Shown piece after piece: positions 17,150 to 26,130 of a stretch of 64,000 nt of DNA. Positions within the stretch are counted from its first letter, which is position 1; each line of letters starts with the position of its first letter. The notes below the pieces were generated by a model that worked only from the letters and a program-made list of their open reading frames with translations, searched no databases and had not been told where the DNA came from. Made by a program: the position numbers and the translations under genes. The stretch lies in NCBI RefSeq assembly GCF_003182355.1, contig NZ_QGTW01000001.1, forward strand, positions 496,001 to 560,000, written 5' to 3'. The stretch is from Cytobacillus oceanisediminis. GTDB lineage: Bacteria; Bacillota; Bacilli; Bacillales; Cytobacillaceae.

Positions 17150-17692
17150 AAAAGTGGAGTTAAGGTCAATGGTACGTCATTGCAGTAAGAAAAACTGTTC
17201 TTGAATTCTAGGCAAGGACCAAGTGGAAGGAGTCCTCACAGCAGGTATTGATTCGGACGGAAATGTGATTCATGGAACGGAAAAAGTCACAAAGCAGGGT
17301 ATTGCAGGCGGTTTATATCCGCTGGCTGAGCTCGCAGCTGTTGCCGTATGCCCATTCCAATACATTCCTGAGCTGGGCGGCCACGTTCCGCATCACTCTG
17401 AAAAAATGGAAACCCCGCTGGCTGGATTATTTGTAGCAGGTAATATTACAGGAATCGAAAGCGGAAAAAATCCATGGCCCAAGGAACAACCGTTGGACTT
17501 TCCATTGCCAAACACGCTTGAAAAGGCGGTTTAGAAATTGACCAACTCCTTGAACAGGCTATGTAAAATGTCCGTACCGTCCGTCAAAAAGCCGCAATCA
17601 AATTTAATCCAGAAATCGAAAGCAGAAGAAAAATGAACGAGCTGTGGGTAGAACTATATGGAGGATATAAAGTTTTCAAAAAGATTGGATAA
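17150..17692 (+). pseudogene. Broken FAD amine-oxidase-like gene (3' part only)
   Basis: The first frame encodes LGKDQVEGVLTAGIDSDG, then GGLYPLAELAAVAVCPFQYI and the FAD-end motif TPLAGLFVAGNITGIESGK. After a frameshift near 17470 the next frame continues MAQGTTVGLSIAKHA, then meets a TGA and a TAA, and goes on as KFNPEIESRRKMNELWVELY to a final stop at 17690. A further shift lies near 17205 (AVRKTVLE). This is the C-terminal third of a two-subunit amine or opine dehydrogenase type flavoprotein (HcnB/SoxA-like). It is clearly dead, with the 5' two thirds missing. Confidence 0.8.
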
Positions 17693-17696
17693 AAAA

Positions 17697-17721
17697 ATCA
17701 GCGGCTAAAGGTGCCGCTGAT
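17697..17721. terminator. Bidirectional terminator
   Basis: A perfect 9-bp stem, ATCAGCGGC and GCCGCTGAT, with a 7-nt loop, flanked by seven A on the left and seven T on the right. It ends both the plus-strand pseudogene and the minus-strand M24 gene. Confidence 0.88.
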
Positions 17722-17725
17722 TTTT

Positions 17726-18835
17726 TTATTTAATCCGAATTAATTCTGTAGGAAATGATGTAAGCATCTTTCCATTTCCATTCTCGTCAATATAGACATT
17801 TTGCTCTATTCGGACTCCCCCATATCCTGGAATATAAATACCAGGTTCAACTGTAAATAATAATCCACTTTCTGCAATAGATTCATTTTTTTCATGAACG
17901 GAAGGCTCTTCATGAACTTCTATCCCCAATCCGTGTCCGACACGGTTGTTAAAATACTGGCCGTAGCCAGCCTCTTTTATGACACTTCGAGCGGCAATAT
18001 CAATTTGCCCCAAAGGGATACCTGCTTTAGCTGCCTTTACACCCGCTTCTGTTGCCTTCCGTACAATGTCATAAATTTCTCGCTGCTTTGCAGTTTCGTG
18101 ACCAATGACAAATGTGCGTGTAATGTCAGAGCAATAACCATCCACGATGACGCCCATGTCAATTAATAGGAAATCACCATTATTAATTGTCTTATTGCCT
18201 GGCTGGCCATGCGGCAGGGCAGATTTTGCACCTGACAATACAATCGTTGAAAATGAGGGACCATCTGCACCAAATTTTCGCATCAAATACTCAAGCTCTG
18301 CCGTAAACTCTGACTCTGACATTCCTTCTCTAACCTTTTTTATTCCCTCACCCATTACCTTCTCAATCATATGAATGGCATGCTGAACTTTATTTATTTC
18401 CGCTTTGGTCTTTTTCATTCTTTGGCCGGCAATAAAGCTGCCGATATTCTTATAGCTAAATCCTTCGAAGAAATAATTAAGCTGTTCCTGCTGGAATAAG
18501 GAAATGACTTTTGTTTCTAATCCAATCAATTTCACTTCATTTCCAATTGTATCAGCCACTACTTTGTATGGATTTGCCTCATCTGTGATTGGTACAATTT
18601 GTCTTACGAAGGAATGTTCCTCTGCAATTTCCAAGTCCAGGGCAGGAACAAACAAATATTGTCTTTGTTTTTTTAAATCAATCACTAACGCCATAAATCT
18701 CTCATGAGGATCAGAATTAAATCCGGTATAATAGAAGATGTTTTTAGGATCTTTAATTATCCCTAAATCTGCCCCCAGTGTCTCTAAATAGTTTGTTAAC
18801 GCATGTAATCTAGTTTTATAATGATTTTCTTGCAC
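17726..18835 (-). CDS. M24 family metallopeptidase (Xaa-Pro type)
   Basis: About 369 residues from GTG 18835, which has AAGGAG 10 nt upstream; the longer TTG form lacks a ribosome site. An N-terminal creatinase-like domain is followed by the pita-bread catalytic domain with all five metal ligands: two Asp in LLIDMGVIVDGYCSDITRTF, His in RVGHGLGIEVHEE, and Glu in FTVEPGIY and VRIEQNV. It should be a genuine dimetal aminopeptidase P or prolidase-like hydrolase in the cytoplasm. It is last in line after an NCS1 permease gene. The contrast with the M24 protein at 49615, which lacks these ligands, is notable. Confidence 0.88.
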   Translation of the reverse strand: MQENHYKTRLHALTNYLETLGADLGIIKDPKNIFYYTGFNSDPHERFMALVIDLKKQRQYLFVPALDLEIAEEHSFVRQIVPITDEANPYKVVADTIGNEVKLIGLETKVISLFQQEQLNYFFEGFSYKNIGSFIAGQRMKKTKAEINKVQHAIHMIEKVMGEGIKKVREGMSESEFTAELEYLMRKFGADGPSFSTIVLSGAKSALPHGQPGNKTINNGDFLLIDMGVIVDGYCSDITRTFVIGHETAKQREIYDIVRKATEAGVKAAKAGIPLGQIDIAARSVIKEAGYGQYFNNRVGHGLGIEVHEEPSVHEKNESIAESGLLFTVEPGIYIPGYGGVRIEQNVYIDENGNGKMLTSFPTELIRIK

Positions 18836-18879
18836 AGGAAGTACACTCCTTAATGAAATTAACAAGTAAATTCTATTAT

Positions 18880-20205
18880 TTATTTATTAACCACGTCACC
18901 TAGCGAAGTATTTTTTATGTCCGAATTTGTAAAATGATCCGGTTTAACCTTTGCCTTAATTTTCATTCCTGCTAAGTAAACTGCTCCAGAAATTAAAAGT
19001 GATTGAATAGCAGGAACTCCCATCGGAAATACATATTGTGTTAGATACCCAACTAATGCACCTACTACTAACGCAAGAGTTGCAATCCAATTCCACCCCG
19101 ATTTATCTTCCCACTCTTTATTTCGAATAAAGAAAAAATCTGTAAACATAACCGCAGCGATAGCTGGATAAATAACACTTAATAGGATGAGGAAGTCCAT
19201 AAAATAGGCTAATATGCCTGCAACAGCTAACATAATTCCAGCTACTGATCCAGCTATTGTTAACCAGGCTCGACCTTTTCCAGAATCAATATTAAACATA
19301 TTTGCCGCAGCAAGTCCTGTTGAGTAGCATGCTACTAATTGACTCGTCCATAAAGCTAACCATAGGATTAAGAATCCCCAGAACGGAAAACCTAAATCCT
19401 GCATTACAGCAACAATATCTGCATTTCCTACGCCAACTGACATAACAGCCCCTGTCATGAAAAAGACAAATCCGATCACAATAATACCAAGGGGAATTAA
19501 CATCTGATCTTTAACAGTTGGTTTTGAATACCGCGTATAGTCTGATGCAATTAACCATTGAGCCACATTCGCGCCCAGGATAAGGCTAACCCCGCCTAAA
19601 AAGGTCATAGACGGTTCTGGATTCCAATCCATAATCTTTTCCCAGCCAGCACCTTTCAAGGAGTAAAATACACCAGCAAAAATGAGAAGCAATCCAGCGG
19701 GAACCGCTAAATAATCTGTCCACTTCATTGAATTATACCCAATGATAGCCGGGACAGAAAAAAGTATACCAGCTATTAATGTTAAAAGAGCCCAAAGAGC
19801 CCATTGCTCTGTATAATCGATTCCAAAAACAGCAGAAATAGCATTCCCTGCAACAGCTGTATTTACAGCAAACCAGCCTACATTCATAACAACTAATGAC
19901 ATACCTACAATAAATCTTGCTTGTATTGAACCAAAACTAGTTCTAGCAATTACTGCGGAAGGGAGCCCAGTCTTTGCCCCAAGATATCCTTGAAGAGCAT
20001 TTCCTATCCATTGAATAATGACAAGAGCTATTAATAGGATAAGCAGGATCTTTGAAAGCCCGAAGCTCCCCGCTAATGCAGCACCAATCATAATAACTGG
20101 AACCGAAAATTCTAATCCGCCAAATATAGTTGCAGGAACAATCCAGTGTTGCCGTTCTGATTCCGGAACTTTCGCCAGCGCTTTATCATCATCCATAGAT
20201 GCCAT
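18880..20205 (-). CDS. NCS1 family permease (cytosine/hydantoin type)
   Basis: 441 residues from ATG 20205, after AAGGGGGAAG. Twelve membrane segments are expected. The first part shows ERQHWIVPATIFGGLEFSVP and GYLGAKTGLPSAVIARTSFG, the NCS1/CodB signature. These carriers import nucleobases, hydantoins, allantoin or related rings with H+ or Na+. Placement beside HyuA/HyuB hydantoinase genes argues for a cyclic ureide or imide. The gene is 29 nt downstream of the DUF3830 gene and is probably co-transcribed. Confidence 0.88.
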   Translation of the reverse strand: MASMDDDKALAKVPESERQHWIVPATIFGGLEFSVPVIMIGAALAGSFGLSKILLILLIALVIIQWIGNALQGYLGAKTGLPSAVIARTSFGSIQARFIVGMSLVVMNVGWFAVNTAVAGNAISAVFGIDYTEQWALWALLTLIAGILFSVPAIIGYNSMKWTDYLAVPAGLLLIFAGVFYSLKGAGWEKIMDWNPEPSMTFLGGVSLILGANVAQWLIASDYTRYSKPTVKDQMLIPLGIIVIGFVFFMTGAVMSVGVGNADIVAVMQDLGFPFWGFLILWLALWTSQLVACYSTGLAAANMFNIDSGKGRAWLTIAGSVAGIMLAVAGILAYFMDFLILLSVIYPAIAAVMFTDFFFIRNKEWEDKSGWNWIATLALVVGALVGYLTQYVFPMGVPAIQSLLISGAVYLAGMKIKAKVKPDHFTNSDIKNTSLGDVVNK

Positions 20206-20233
20206 AAATCTTCCCCCTTTTTTGGTAATTAAT

Positions 20234-20674
20234 CTATTCATCTATTCTTTCAATAAAAATTTTTTCTTTTCCCTCAAGCCATACTCTTTCTCCTATTTGC
20301 ACCAGCCCCTCAAACTCATGATAATCAACTTGTGCAAATACATTTACTGGTTCATGGCCTCTATGGCTTCTTGCCATTTCAGCCCCATAGTAGATTGCTA
20401 TTGCCTGCGGATGGACCCCCTCTCCTTCCCAGTTCCAATCTCTCCAGTAGCATACATCACCCACACTTGTAAATATGGTTTGATTTTCCCTTGGCGGCAT
20501 ATCTTTTTTAGTGTAGGCAAAATTAACCTCCCTGCCAGACCATCTGGATTGTGTAACAACGCTTTCAAGAGGAAGTGAATTCCAAATTTTTTCGCATGTA
20601 TAAGGAGCCTTCTCCTCAAGCATACTAGCTGTAATTTCTTCTCCGTTTTCAAATTTAATCCGTATTCGTTTCAA
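20234..20674 (-). CDS. DUF3830 family, cyclophilin-like fold protein
   Basis: 146 residues. The pattern EKAPYTCEKIWNSLPLES, RWSGREVNFAY, GDVCYWRDWNWEG and IAIYYGAEMARSHRGHEPVN matches DUF3830, a cyclophilin-like beta-barrel family that often accompanies hydantoinase-type enzymes. A TTG start follows GAGGATG. There is no known activity; a small-molecule binding or lyase role in the ring-opening pathway is possible. It sits between hyuB and the permease on the same strand. Confidence 0.75.
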   Translation of the reverse strand: MKRIRIKFENGEEITASMLEEKAPYTCEKIWNSLPLESVVTQSRWSGREVNFAYTKKDMPPRENQTIFTSVGDVCYWRDWNWEGEGVHPQAIAIYYGAEMARSHRGHEPVNVFAQVDYHEFEGLVQIGERVWLEGKEKIFIERIDE

Positions 20675-20823
20675 TTCTATTGCACATCCTCATTGCGTTT
20701 TAATATTAATGTTCCGCCAATTCCGAATTATCAGTTTTTTTATGATGAAAAGTGAGGAAGGAAACAATAAAAGAACCGTTGAATCCTTCCCAACTCGTTA
20801 GCTACTTTTTCATACGATATTAC

Positions 20824-22491
20824 CTAAAGCACTTCCCACTGCTTTGTAATATAACCATTTCTTAGATCACTTTCGATATCAATTGCAGATCTTTCAGCCG
20901 GATCCCCAAATCCTCCTCCTCCGCCTGTTTTTGCGATAACGATATCGCCCTTTTTAATCTTTTTTCCGTTAACTTTCAGTAAATGTTCTGCCTTACCCTC
21001 TGACACAATTTCAACATCAGGCTCTGCTCCTGAATGACCTCCAAATAATCCCCATGCAGGAGTTTTTGATCTTTCAAACCATAGGGATACAGATGTATTA
21101 TCACTTAAAATCTCGTATTCTCGTACGACTCCAAGGCCTCCCCGATGCTTACCCGCACCGCCTGAATTTTCCCGTAGTGCATACTGATTGATTCTAATTG
21201 GATATTTCGACTCAAATACCTCAATCGGAAGATTTTTAAAATCTCCGCTAACATGGTTAATCAACGCTGATTGTCCATCACCTGTATGGAAAGCACCCCA
21301 TCCACCTGCAGTTGCTTCAACACTTAAAAATGATTCATTTGTATTTTCATCCCTGCCTGCAAAAGTAACGACCATCGAATCTCCATAGTGGGCGGCAGCC
21401 GCTTTTTCCTTCATAACAGGAGACAATGCTTTAATAATTAAATCAATTAGGATGCCTAGGGGCGTGAAATACCATCCACATGGTGCAGGCTCCGTTGCAT
21501 GGAAGATCGTTCCCTCCGGAGCAATAACATTCATTGTCCTAAAATTCCCTCCCGTTACTGGAGAAAAAGGACTAATTAAATCTTTAAATGCAACCCGACA
21601 TGCAGAGATGGTCTGAGCATATCCGCAATTCGTTTGTCCAAAACGTTGTTTACTTGAACCCGTTAGATCAATTGTAATGTTTTCCTCTTCTACTCTGACA
21701 TGTACTTTTACAAGAATAGGCTCATCCTTGACACCATCATTATCAAGGTATCCCTCCGCTTCATAATCTCCATCTGGAATGCTGCGGATAACGCTTCTGT
21801 CCATTTCTTCTGATTGTTTAAAAATATCATGAATACAGCGATTGATCCGATCATTGCCAAACCGAATGATTAATTCTTTGAATCTTTTTTCTCCAGTTCT
21901 GCAGGCTGCAATTTGGGCATTTAAATCTCCTAGTGCTGCCTCGCGGAAACGATTATTGGAAACAATAAGCCTGATTACATCTTCAATTGGCTTGCCTTTG
22001 TCATAAATTTTTGTAGGCAGAATACGAATTCCTTCCTGATAAATGCTTGTTGCATCCATTGGATAGCCCGGATCCTTTGATCCAATATCAAGCCAGTGTG
22101 CGCGATTGGCCGTAAATCCTACTAATTCTTCATTAAAGAAAATAGGTGAAAAGACCGTGACATCATTTAGATGGGTTCCGCCAATATATGAATCATTTAA
22201 TATATAAACATCACCATCATTATAATATTCAATTCCTCCAATCATTTCCGTTGTAACTTTGATACATTCATCAATATTACCGAGGAAGATTGGCAGCCCT
22301 GCAGATTGTCCTAACAGCTCGACGTCCCTATTAAAAATACAAACACTGCAGTCCTTCATTTCATAAATGATTGGTGAAAAAGCGCTTCTTGCAAGACTGG
22401 CATTCATTTCATCCGCTGCAGAAATAAGTGCATTTCTTACGATCTCTGTAGTAACCGGATTCTCTAAATAAACCTGTTGCTGAATGGTCAT
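20824..22491 (-). CDS. hyuB: Hydantoinase B / oxoprolinase subunit
   Basis: 555 residues of the HyuB family: DEMNASLARSAFSPIIYEMK near the start, GDVYILNDSYIGGTHLNDVT around residue 95, ENSGGAGKHRGGLGVVREYE around 425, and the glycine-rich close KTGGGGGFGDPAERS. HyuA and HyuB together hydrolyse hydantoins, 5-oxoproline or N-methylhydantoin in an ATP-dependent reaction. The start overlaps the hyuA stop (ATGA), so translation is coupled. Confidence 0.92.
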   Translation of the reverse strand: MTIQQQVYLENPVTTEIVRNALISAADEMNASLARSAFSPIIYEMKDCSVCIFNRDVELLGQSAGLPIFLGNIDECIKVTTEMIGGIEYYNDGDVYILNDSYIGGTHLNDVTVFSPIFFNEELVGFTANRAHWLDIGSKDPGYPMDATSIYQEGIRILPTKIYDKGKPIEDVIRLIVSNNRFREAALGDLNAQIAACRTGEKRFKELIIRFGNDRINRCIHDIFKQSEEMDRSVIRSIPDGDYEAEGYLDNDGVKDEPILVKVHVRVEEENITIDLTGSSKQRFGQTNCGYAQTISACRVAFKDLISPFSPVTGGNFRTMNVIAPEGTIFHATEPAPCGWYFTPLGILIDLIIKALSPVMKEKAAAAHYGDSMVVTFAGRDENTNESFLSVEATAGGWGAFHTGDGQSALINHVSGDFKNLPIEVFESKYPIRINQYALRENSGGAGKHRGGLGVVREYEILSDNTSVSLWFERSKTPAWGLFGGHSGAEPDVEIVSEGKAEHLLKVNGKKIKKGDIVIAKTGGGGGFGDPAERSAIDIESDLRNGYITKQWEVL

Positions 22492-24524
22492 ACTAAAACC
22501 TCCTGTTCGGCTGTTTCTTTAACAATTTCAATATTCTGATATTCATCGATGTGAATGTAGTGTTTTGGCGGAATAACCAGTGTTGAATTTTTATCTTCGA
22601 CTATAGCAGGTCCATTGAAATAGTTTCCGTTTACAAGTGAATCTGTAGAATAAACCTTTGTTTCCGCTTCCAGGTTATTCCATACAACATTTCTAGTAGA
22701 TTTAGGTGTGGCTTGCTGTTCAGTTTGCTCCTGAGATTTTACATACTCAATTTTCTCCAAATCTCCAAAGGCGGTGACTCTAAGGTTTACAATTTCTATT
22801 TCCCCTTTTGGATTATTGTGGCCATAAATATCTAAGTGCGCTTTATGGAAATCCTGTTCTATTTGCTCAAAATTATTGATGTCATTTAATATGTTAATCG
22901 TGTACTCTTGCCCTGTGTACCGAACATCGATACTATTTTGGAAACGAATTTGACCCGTTTCAATATTCTGCTGATTTAATACTGTAATACTTTCCTGTTT
23001 CATTTCTTTATATTTTGATTCTATTTCTGGCATTTCAACCTGACCTTTGGTAGCCACATAGTTCCGAACGGTATCAAATCGGATGTCTGTCTGAAGCATC
23101 CCCCATGCTGAAAAGGTGCCAGAAACACTTGGAACAAAAACCTTTTCCATATCAAGTAAATCAGCAATCAAAACGGCGTGCATTGGTCCCGCTCCCCCAA
23201 AGGCCACTAGAGTAAATTCTCGGGGATCAATACCGCGCTTAACTGTCAGTGTACGAATAGCATCAGCCATTTTTGCATTTGCAATATCACAAATTCCTTC
23301 CGCAGTCTCCTTAACGGATAAACCGATCTGGTCTGCAACCGTTGTAATCGCTTCAATAGCTGCCTGTTTGTCTAACTTAATATCTCCACCTAAGAAATTA
23401 TTCTCATCAATTCGTCCAAGTACTAGATTTGCATCAGTAACCGTTGGCTGTTTACCACCTTTTCCGTAACAAGCTGGCCCTGGAGTTGAACCTGCACTTT
23501 TCGGCCCTACCCTTAAACCGCCCGCTTCAATCCATGCAATTGAACCTCCACCAGCGCCAATTGTATGTATATTGACCATTGGTGAAAGAATAGGGAAACC
23601 TTCCATGTTTATCTCTGCAATTACATCTGGCTCTCCATTGATGATCATACTGACATCGAAGCTTGTTCCGCCCATGTCTACACAAATTAAATTTTTATCA
23701 CCAGTCAGCTTTGTTAAATTCATACCTCCAATGGTACCACCAACTGGGCCAGACATAAGAGTCTGCAGAGGTAATTTTTTTGCAATTTTTGATGTCATTA
23801 CACCGCCATTAGACTGCATGATATAAATATCCTTTTTAAAACCTCTTTTTTCTACTTCTTGCTCTAAAATTTTCAAATACTTTTTTACAATAGGTGCGAT
23901 GTATGCATTAATAATTGTTGTACTCACTCGCTCATATTCACGCCATTCTCTAGCTATATCACTTGATAGTGAGACTGGAATATCCAACTCCTTCTCAATG
24001 GCTCTGCGAATATGACCCTCATGGTCCGGGTTTCGATAGGCATGCATTAAACATACCGCAACAGCATCATATTCTTTCTCTTTTAATTCCTCAATTATTT
24101 GAAGGAGATTTTCCTCATCCATTGGTTTTACTACAGAACCATCAAATGTAACTCTTTCGTTTATTTCGTAAATATGCTCTCGCTCTACTAGAGTTGCGGG
24201 TTTATTGAAATGAATATTGTACATTTCCGTGCGGTTAGCTCTGCCTATCTCGTAAACATCTCTAAAACCTTTTGTTACGATAAGAGCTACATTTGCTCCC
24301 TTTCTTTCTAGGAAAGCATTTAAACCAGATGTTGTTCCATGAACAAAATATTCAATTTCACTAAGATCATCAACATAATGCTCAATACACTCTAAAACCC
24401 CTTCTGCTAAATTATGAGGAGTGGTAAGCGCTTTTTTAGTATGATAAACATTTTCCATTCGGTCGAAAATAACTAAGTCAGTAAAGGTCCCTCCAATATC
24501 TACACCAAGCCGATAACGTGACAT
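22488..24524 (-). CDS. hyuA: Hydantoinase A / oxoprolinase subunit
   Basis: 678 residues from ATG 24524, after AAAGGGAGGAAA. The actin-like ATPase fold is evident: RLGVDIGGTFTDLVIFDR at the N-terminus, FVHGTTSGLNAFLERKGA near residue 83, NLICVDMGGTSFDVSMI near 280 and IHTIGAGGGSIAWIEAGG near 315. It works with HyuB. ATP-dependent relatives include N-methylhydantoinase in creatinine breakdown, 5-oxoprolinase and acetophenone carboxylase. The N-carbamoyl hydrolase at 27310 fits the product of a hydantoinase. The upstream XRE-cupin gene is the likely regulator. Confidence 0.92.
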   Translation of the reverse strand: MSRYRLGVDIGGTFTDLVIFDRMENVYHTKKALTTPHNLAEGVLECIEHYVDDLSEIEYFVHGTTSGLNAFLERKGANVALIVTKGFRDVYEIGRANRTEMYNIHFNKPATLVEREHIYEINERVTFDGSVVKPMDEENLLQIIEELKEKEYDAVAVCLMHAYRNPDHEGHIRRAIEKELDIPVSLSSDIAREWREYERVSTTIINAYIAPIVKKYLKILEQEVEKRGFKKDIYIMQSNGGVMTSKIAKKLPLQTLMSGPVGGTIGGMNLTKLTGDKNLICVDMGGTSFDVSMIINGEPDVIAEINMEGFPILSPMVNIHTIGAGGGSIAWIEAGGLRVGPKSAGSTPGPACYGKGGKQPTVTDANLVLGRIDENNFLGGDIKLDKQAAIEAITTVADQIGLSVKETAEGICDIANAKMADAIRTLTVKRGIDPREFTLVAFGGAGPMHAVLIADLLDMEKVFVPSVSGTFSAWGMLQTDIRFDTVRNYVATKGQVEMPEIESKYKEMKQESITVLNQQNIETGQIRFQNSIDVRYTGQEYTINILNDINNFEQIEQDFHKAHLDIYGHNNPKGEIEIVNLRVTAFGDLEKIEYVKSQEQTEQQATPKSTRNVVWNNLEAETKVYSTDSLVNGNYFNGPAIVEDKNSTLVIPPKHYIHIDEYQNIEIVKETAEQEVLV

Positions 24525-24672
24525 ATATGTTTCCTCCCTTTCTATCATATTCTGAACTTTTGTAAGACAGCGACATCGAAACATAATTAAGTAATGATAC
24601 AGTGATATCGGGATTAGAAACATTCCCCCTTTCAAAGGACTTATCGTTTTATGAAAATGAATGGAACATTAT

Positions 24673-25215
24673 TTAAAAAATAACTGGAGTTACCACAGAT
24701 AATATAACTGTTTCTTGATCTAGAGGGTTTTCCCACATATGGAGTTGTGTTGATGGAAAATGAATAGCTTCTCCTTCCCGCAAATAGTAATCGTTTTGAT
24801 CAACACGTATAAGAACTGCACCTTTAAGAACAAAGTAAAATTCCTCTCCAGGGTGTCTAACGAATTCTTTATCCTTTTGCTGCGGCATCATTGTTATTAT
24901 TAATGGCTCAATTTTTCTATCAGTAAAATTGCTGCTCAGCCTTACGTAGGTAGATTCAGAGGTTTCGATCTTAAAAGGTTTTTGGTCCTCTTTCCGAACT
25001 GCGTAATTAACATTTTCCGGCTCTTCGAAAAAGTGAATCATTTTCACTCCAAAGGCTTCAGCAATTCTTTTTAAAGAAGTAATAGCTAAGGTGGATGCTC
25101 CTCTTTCGATTTGAGATAAGAAGCTTACAGATAAATCTGTCTTTTCACTTAGTTCTTTCAAGGTCATTCCACTCTCAAATCGCAGTTGTTTTATCTTTTT
25201 ATAAATTTCCTCCAT
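24673..25215 (-). CDS. XRE-cupin transcriptional regulator
   Basis: 180 residues: an XRE helix-turn-helix at 1-62 (KQLRFESGMTLKELSEKTDL, SVSFLSQIERGAST) and a C-terminal cupin at about 105-175 (HPGEEFYFVLKGAVLIRVDQ, EGEAIHFPSTQLHMWENP). Such regulators sense small ligands with the cupin and repress or activate catabolic genes. It lies directly upstream of hyuA on the same strand and is its most likely controller. AAAGGA precedes the ATG. Confidence 0.9.
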   Translation of the reverse strand: MEEIYKKIKQLRFESGMTLKELSEKTDLSVSFLSQIERGASTLAITSLKRIAEAFGVKMIHFFEEPENVNYAVRKEDQKPFKIETSESTYVRLSSNFTDRKIEPLIITMMPQQKDKEFVRHPGEEFYFVLKGAVLIRVDQNDYYLREGEAIHFPSTQLHMWENPLDQETVILSVVTPVIF

Positions 25216-25403
25216 AAGTAAAATCCTTTCTTTATATTAAAAATAATTACAGTATTTCCATAACTAATTATGATATTACCATAAAAGAGAGTGAATTAAA
25301 ACAATATTTTGAAAATTTTATCTATAGATGTCTCATCATTTTTGTTGAGCAGATTCTGTAAGCCGAGAACGTAAAAAAAGAAAGGCAGATCATCCGTCTT
25401 TCT

Positions 25404-25775
25404 TCACTTATTATGCATCTCCATCCAATTCTTAACCAACCGCTTTGGTGCCGTACATAAATAGGCTTCTTGAATTAGAACGATTAATTCATCCCAGTCT
25501 TCCCCATCTGGATTTAGGATCGATACCCAGCCGTGTTGCCCTATATATAGGGGTTTGAAAAAATGCTCTTTCTTCAGTAATAAACCCTGTGTTTCCCGGT
25601 CTGACTTGAGCGACAGGCTGAACCCTTTGTCACTCTCACCTGATATCACGATTAATTTTCCATTGATCTTAAAAGTATTGTGACCGAATTCGTCGATGTA
25701 TTCAACAGCTTCGGGAAGTGCAAGACAGATTTTGCACAGATTTGCACGAATGCTTTCCGTGTCTTGTGTTTTCAT
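25404..25775 (-). CDS. MmcQ/YjbR family protein
   Basis: About 123 residues with the YjbR fold: CLALPEAVEYIDEFGHNTFK, then ISGESDKGFSLSLKSDRE, then YIGQHGWVSILNPDGEDWDE near the C-terminus. The family has a double-stranded-DNA-binding-like or CyaY-like fold with no firm function. The start at 25775 follows TAGGTGA at 8 nt; the longer GTG form is less likely. It is not clearly part of the hydantoin unit. Confidence 0.8.
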   Translation of the reverse strand: MKTQDTESIRANLCKICLALPEAVEYIDEFGHNTFKINGKLIVISGESDKGFSLSLKSDRETQGLLLKKEHFFKPLYIGQHGWVSILNPDGEDWDELIVLIQEAYLCTAPKRLVKNWMEMHNK

Positions 25776-25850
25776 ATTTTGATTCACCTATTAAAAATTT
25801 AAAGAAAGTACAGTAAAGCTTTCCAAGACTTGGGGACAAGCACTCATTTT

Positions 25851-25900
25851 ATTATCCTTACATTTGTGTTTTATTATTGGCCAAGACACTTGCAATGTAG
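25851..25900 (+). pseudogene. 3' remnant of a sodium:solute symporter gene
   Basis: Fifty bases, beginning ATTATCCTTACATTTGTG and ending in TAG, nearly repeat the last codons of the symporter at 15379-16983 (IILTFVFYYWP, then TLAM after one lost base). It is followed by a hairpin, as a true gene end would be. The rest of the gene is gone. Confidence 0.75.
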
Positions 25901-25908
25901 AAAGCATA

Positions 25909-25930
25909 AAAGCACCCGCATGGGTGCTTT
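25909..25930. terminator. Terminator after the symporter remnant
   Basis: AGCACCC-GCA-TGGGTGCT (25911-25928) with A-rich and T-rich flanks. It is probably the original terminator of the lost symporter gene and now separates the M20 gene from the MmcQ gene. Confidence 0.8.
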
Positions 25931-25935
25931 TTAAA

Positions 25936-26118
25936 TTATTTTGTTCTTTGAATTACAGAATCCATAGAATGTCTTTTAAACGAATCAGAAACTTCTTCCT
26001 GACTGAATTTTTGTTGAGCATACACAGTGCTTTTACTGGTCGCAACCGTGTTTTCATGATACTGCTCCGTTAGTCGAATAAAAGAGGCAAAAGAGCCGCC
26101 GATCCAAATACGAATCAA
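25936..26118 (-). CDS. Doubtful 60-residue open frame
   Basis: A TTG-initiated frame directly after the M20 gene. The C-terminal half (TSKSTVYAQQKFSQEEVSDS and on) looks protein-like, but the start region overlaps what seems to be a GAGCT/GGCTC hairpin after the M20 stop, and the ribosome site is weak. It could be a remnant or chance. No family is recognised. Confidence 0.2.
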   Translation of the reverse strand: MIRIWIGGSFASFIRLTEQYHENTVATSKSTVYAQQKFSQEEVSDSFKRHSMDSVIQRTK

Positions 26119-26130
26119 CAGCTCTTTCGC

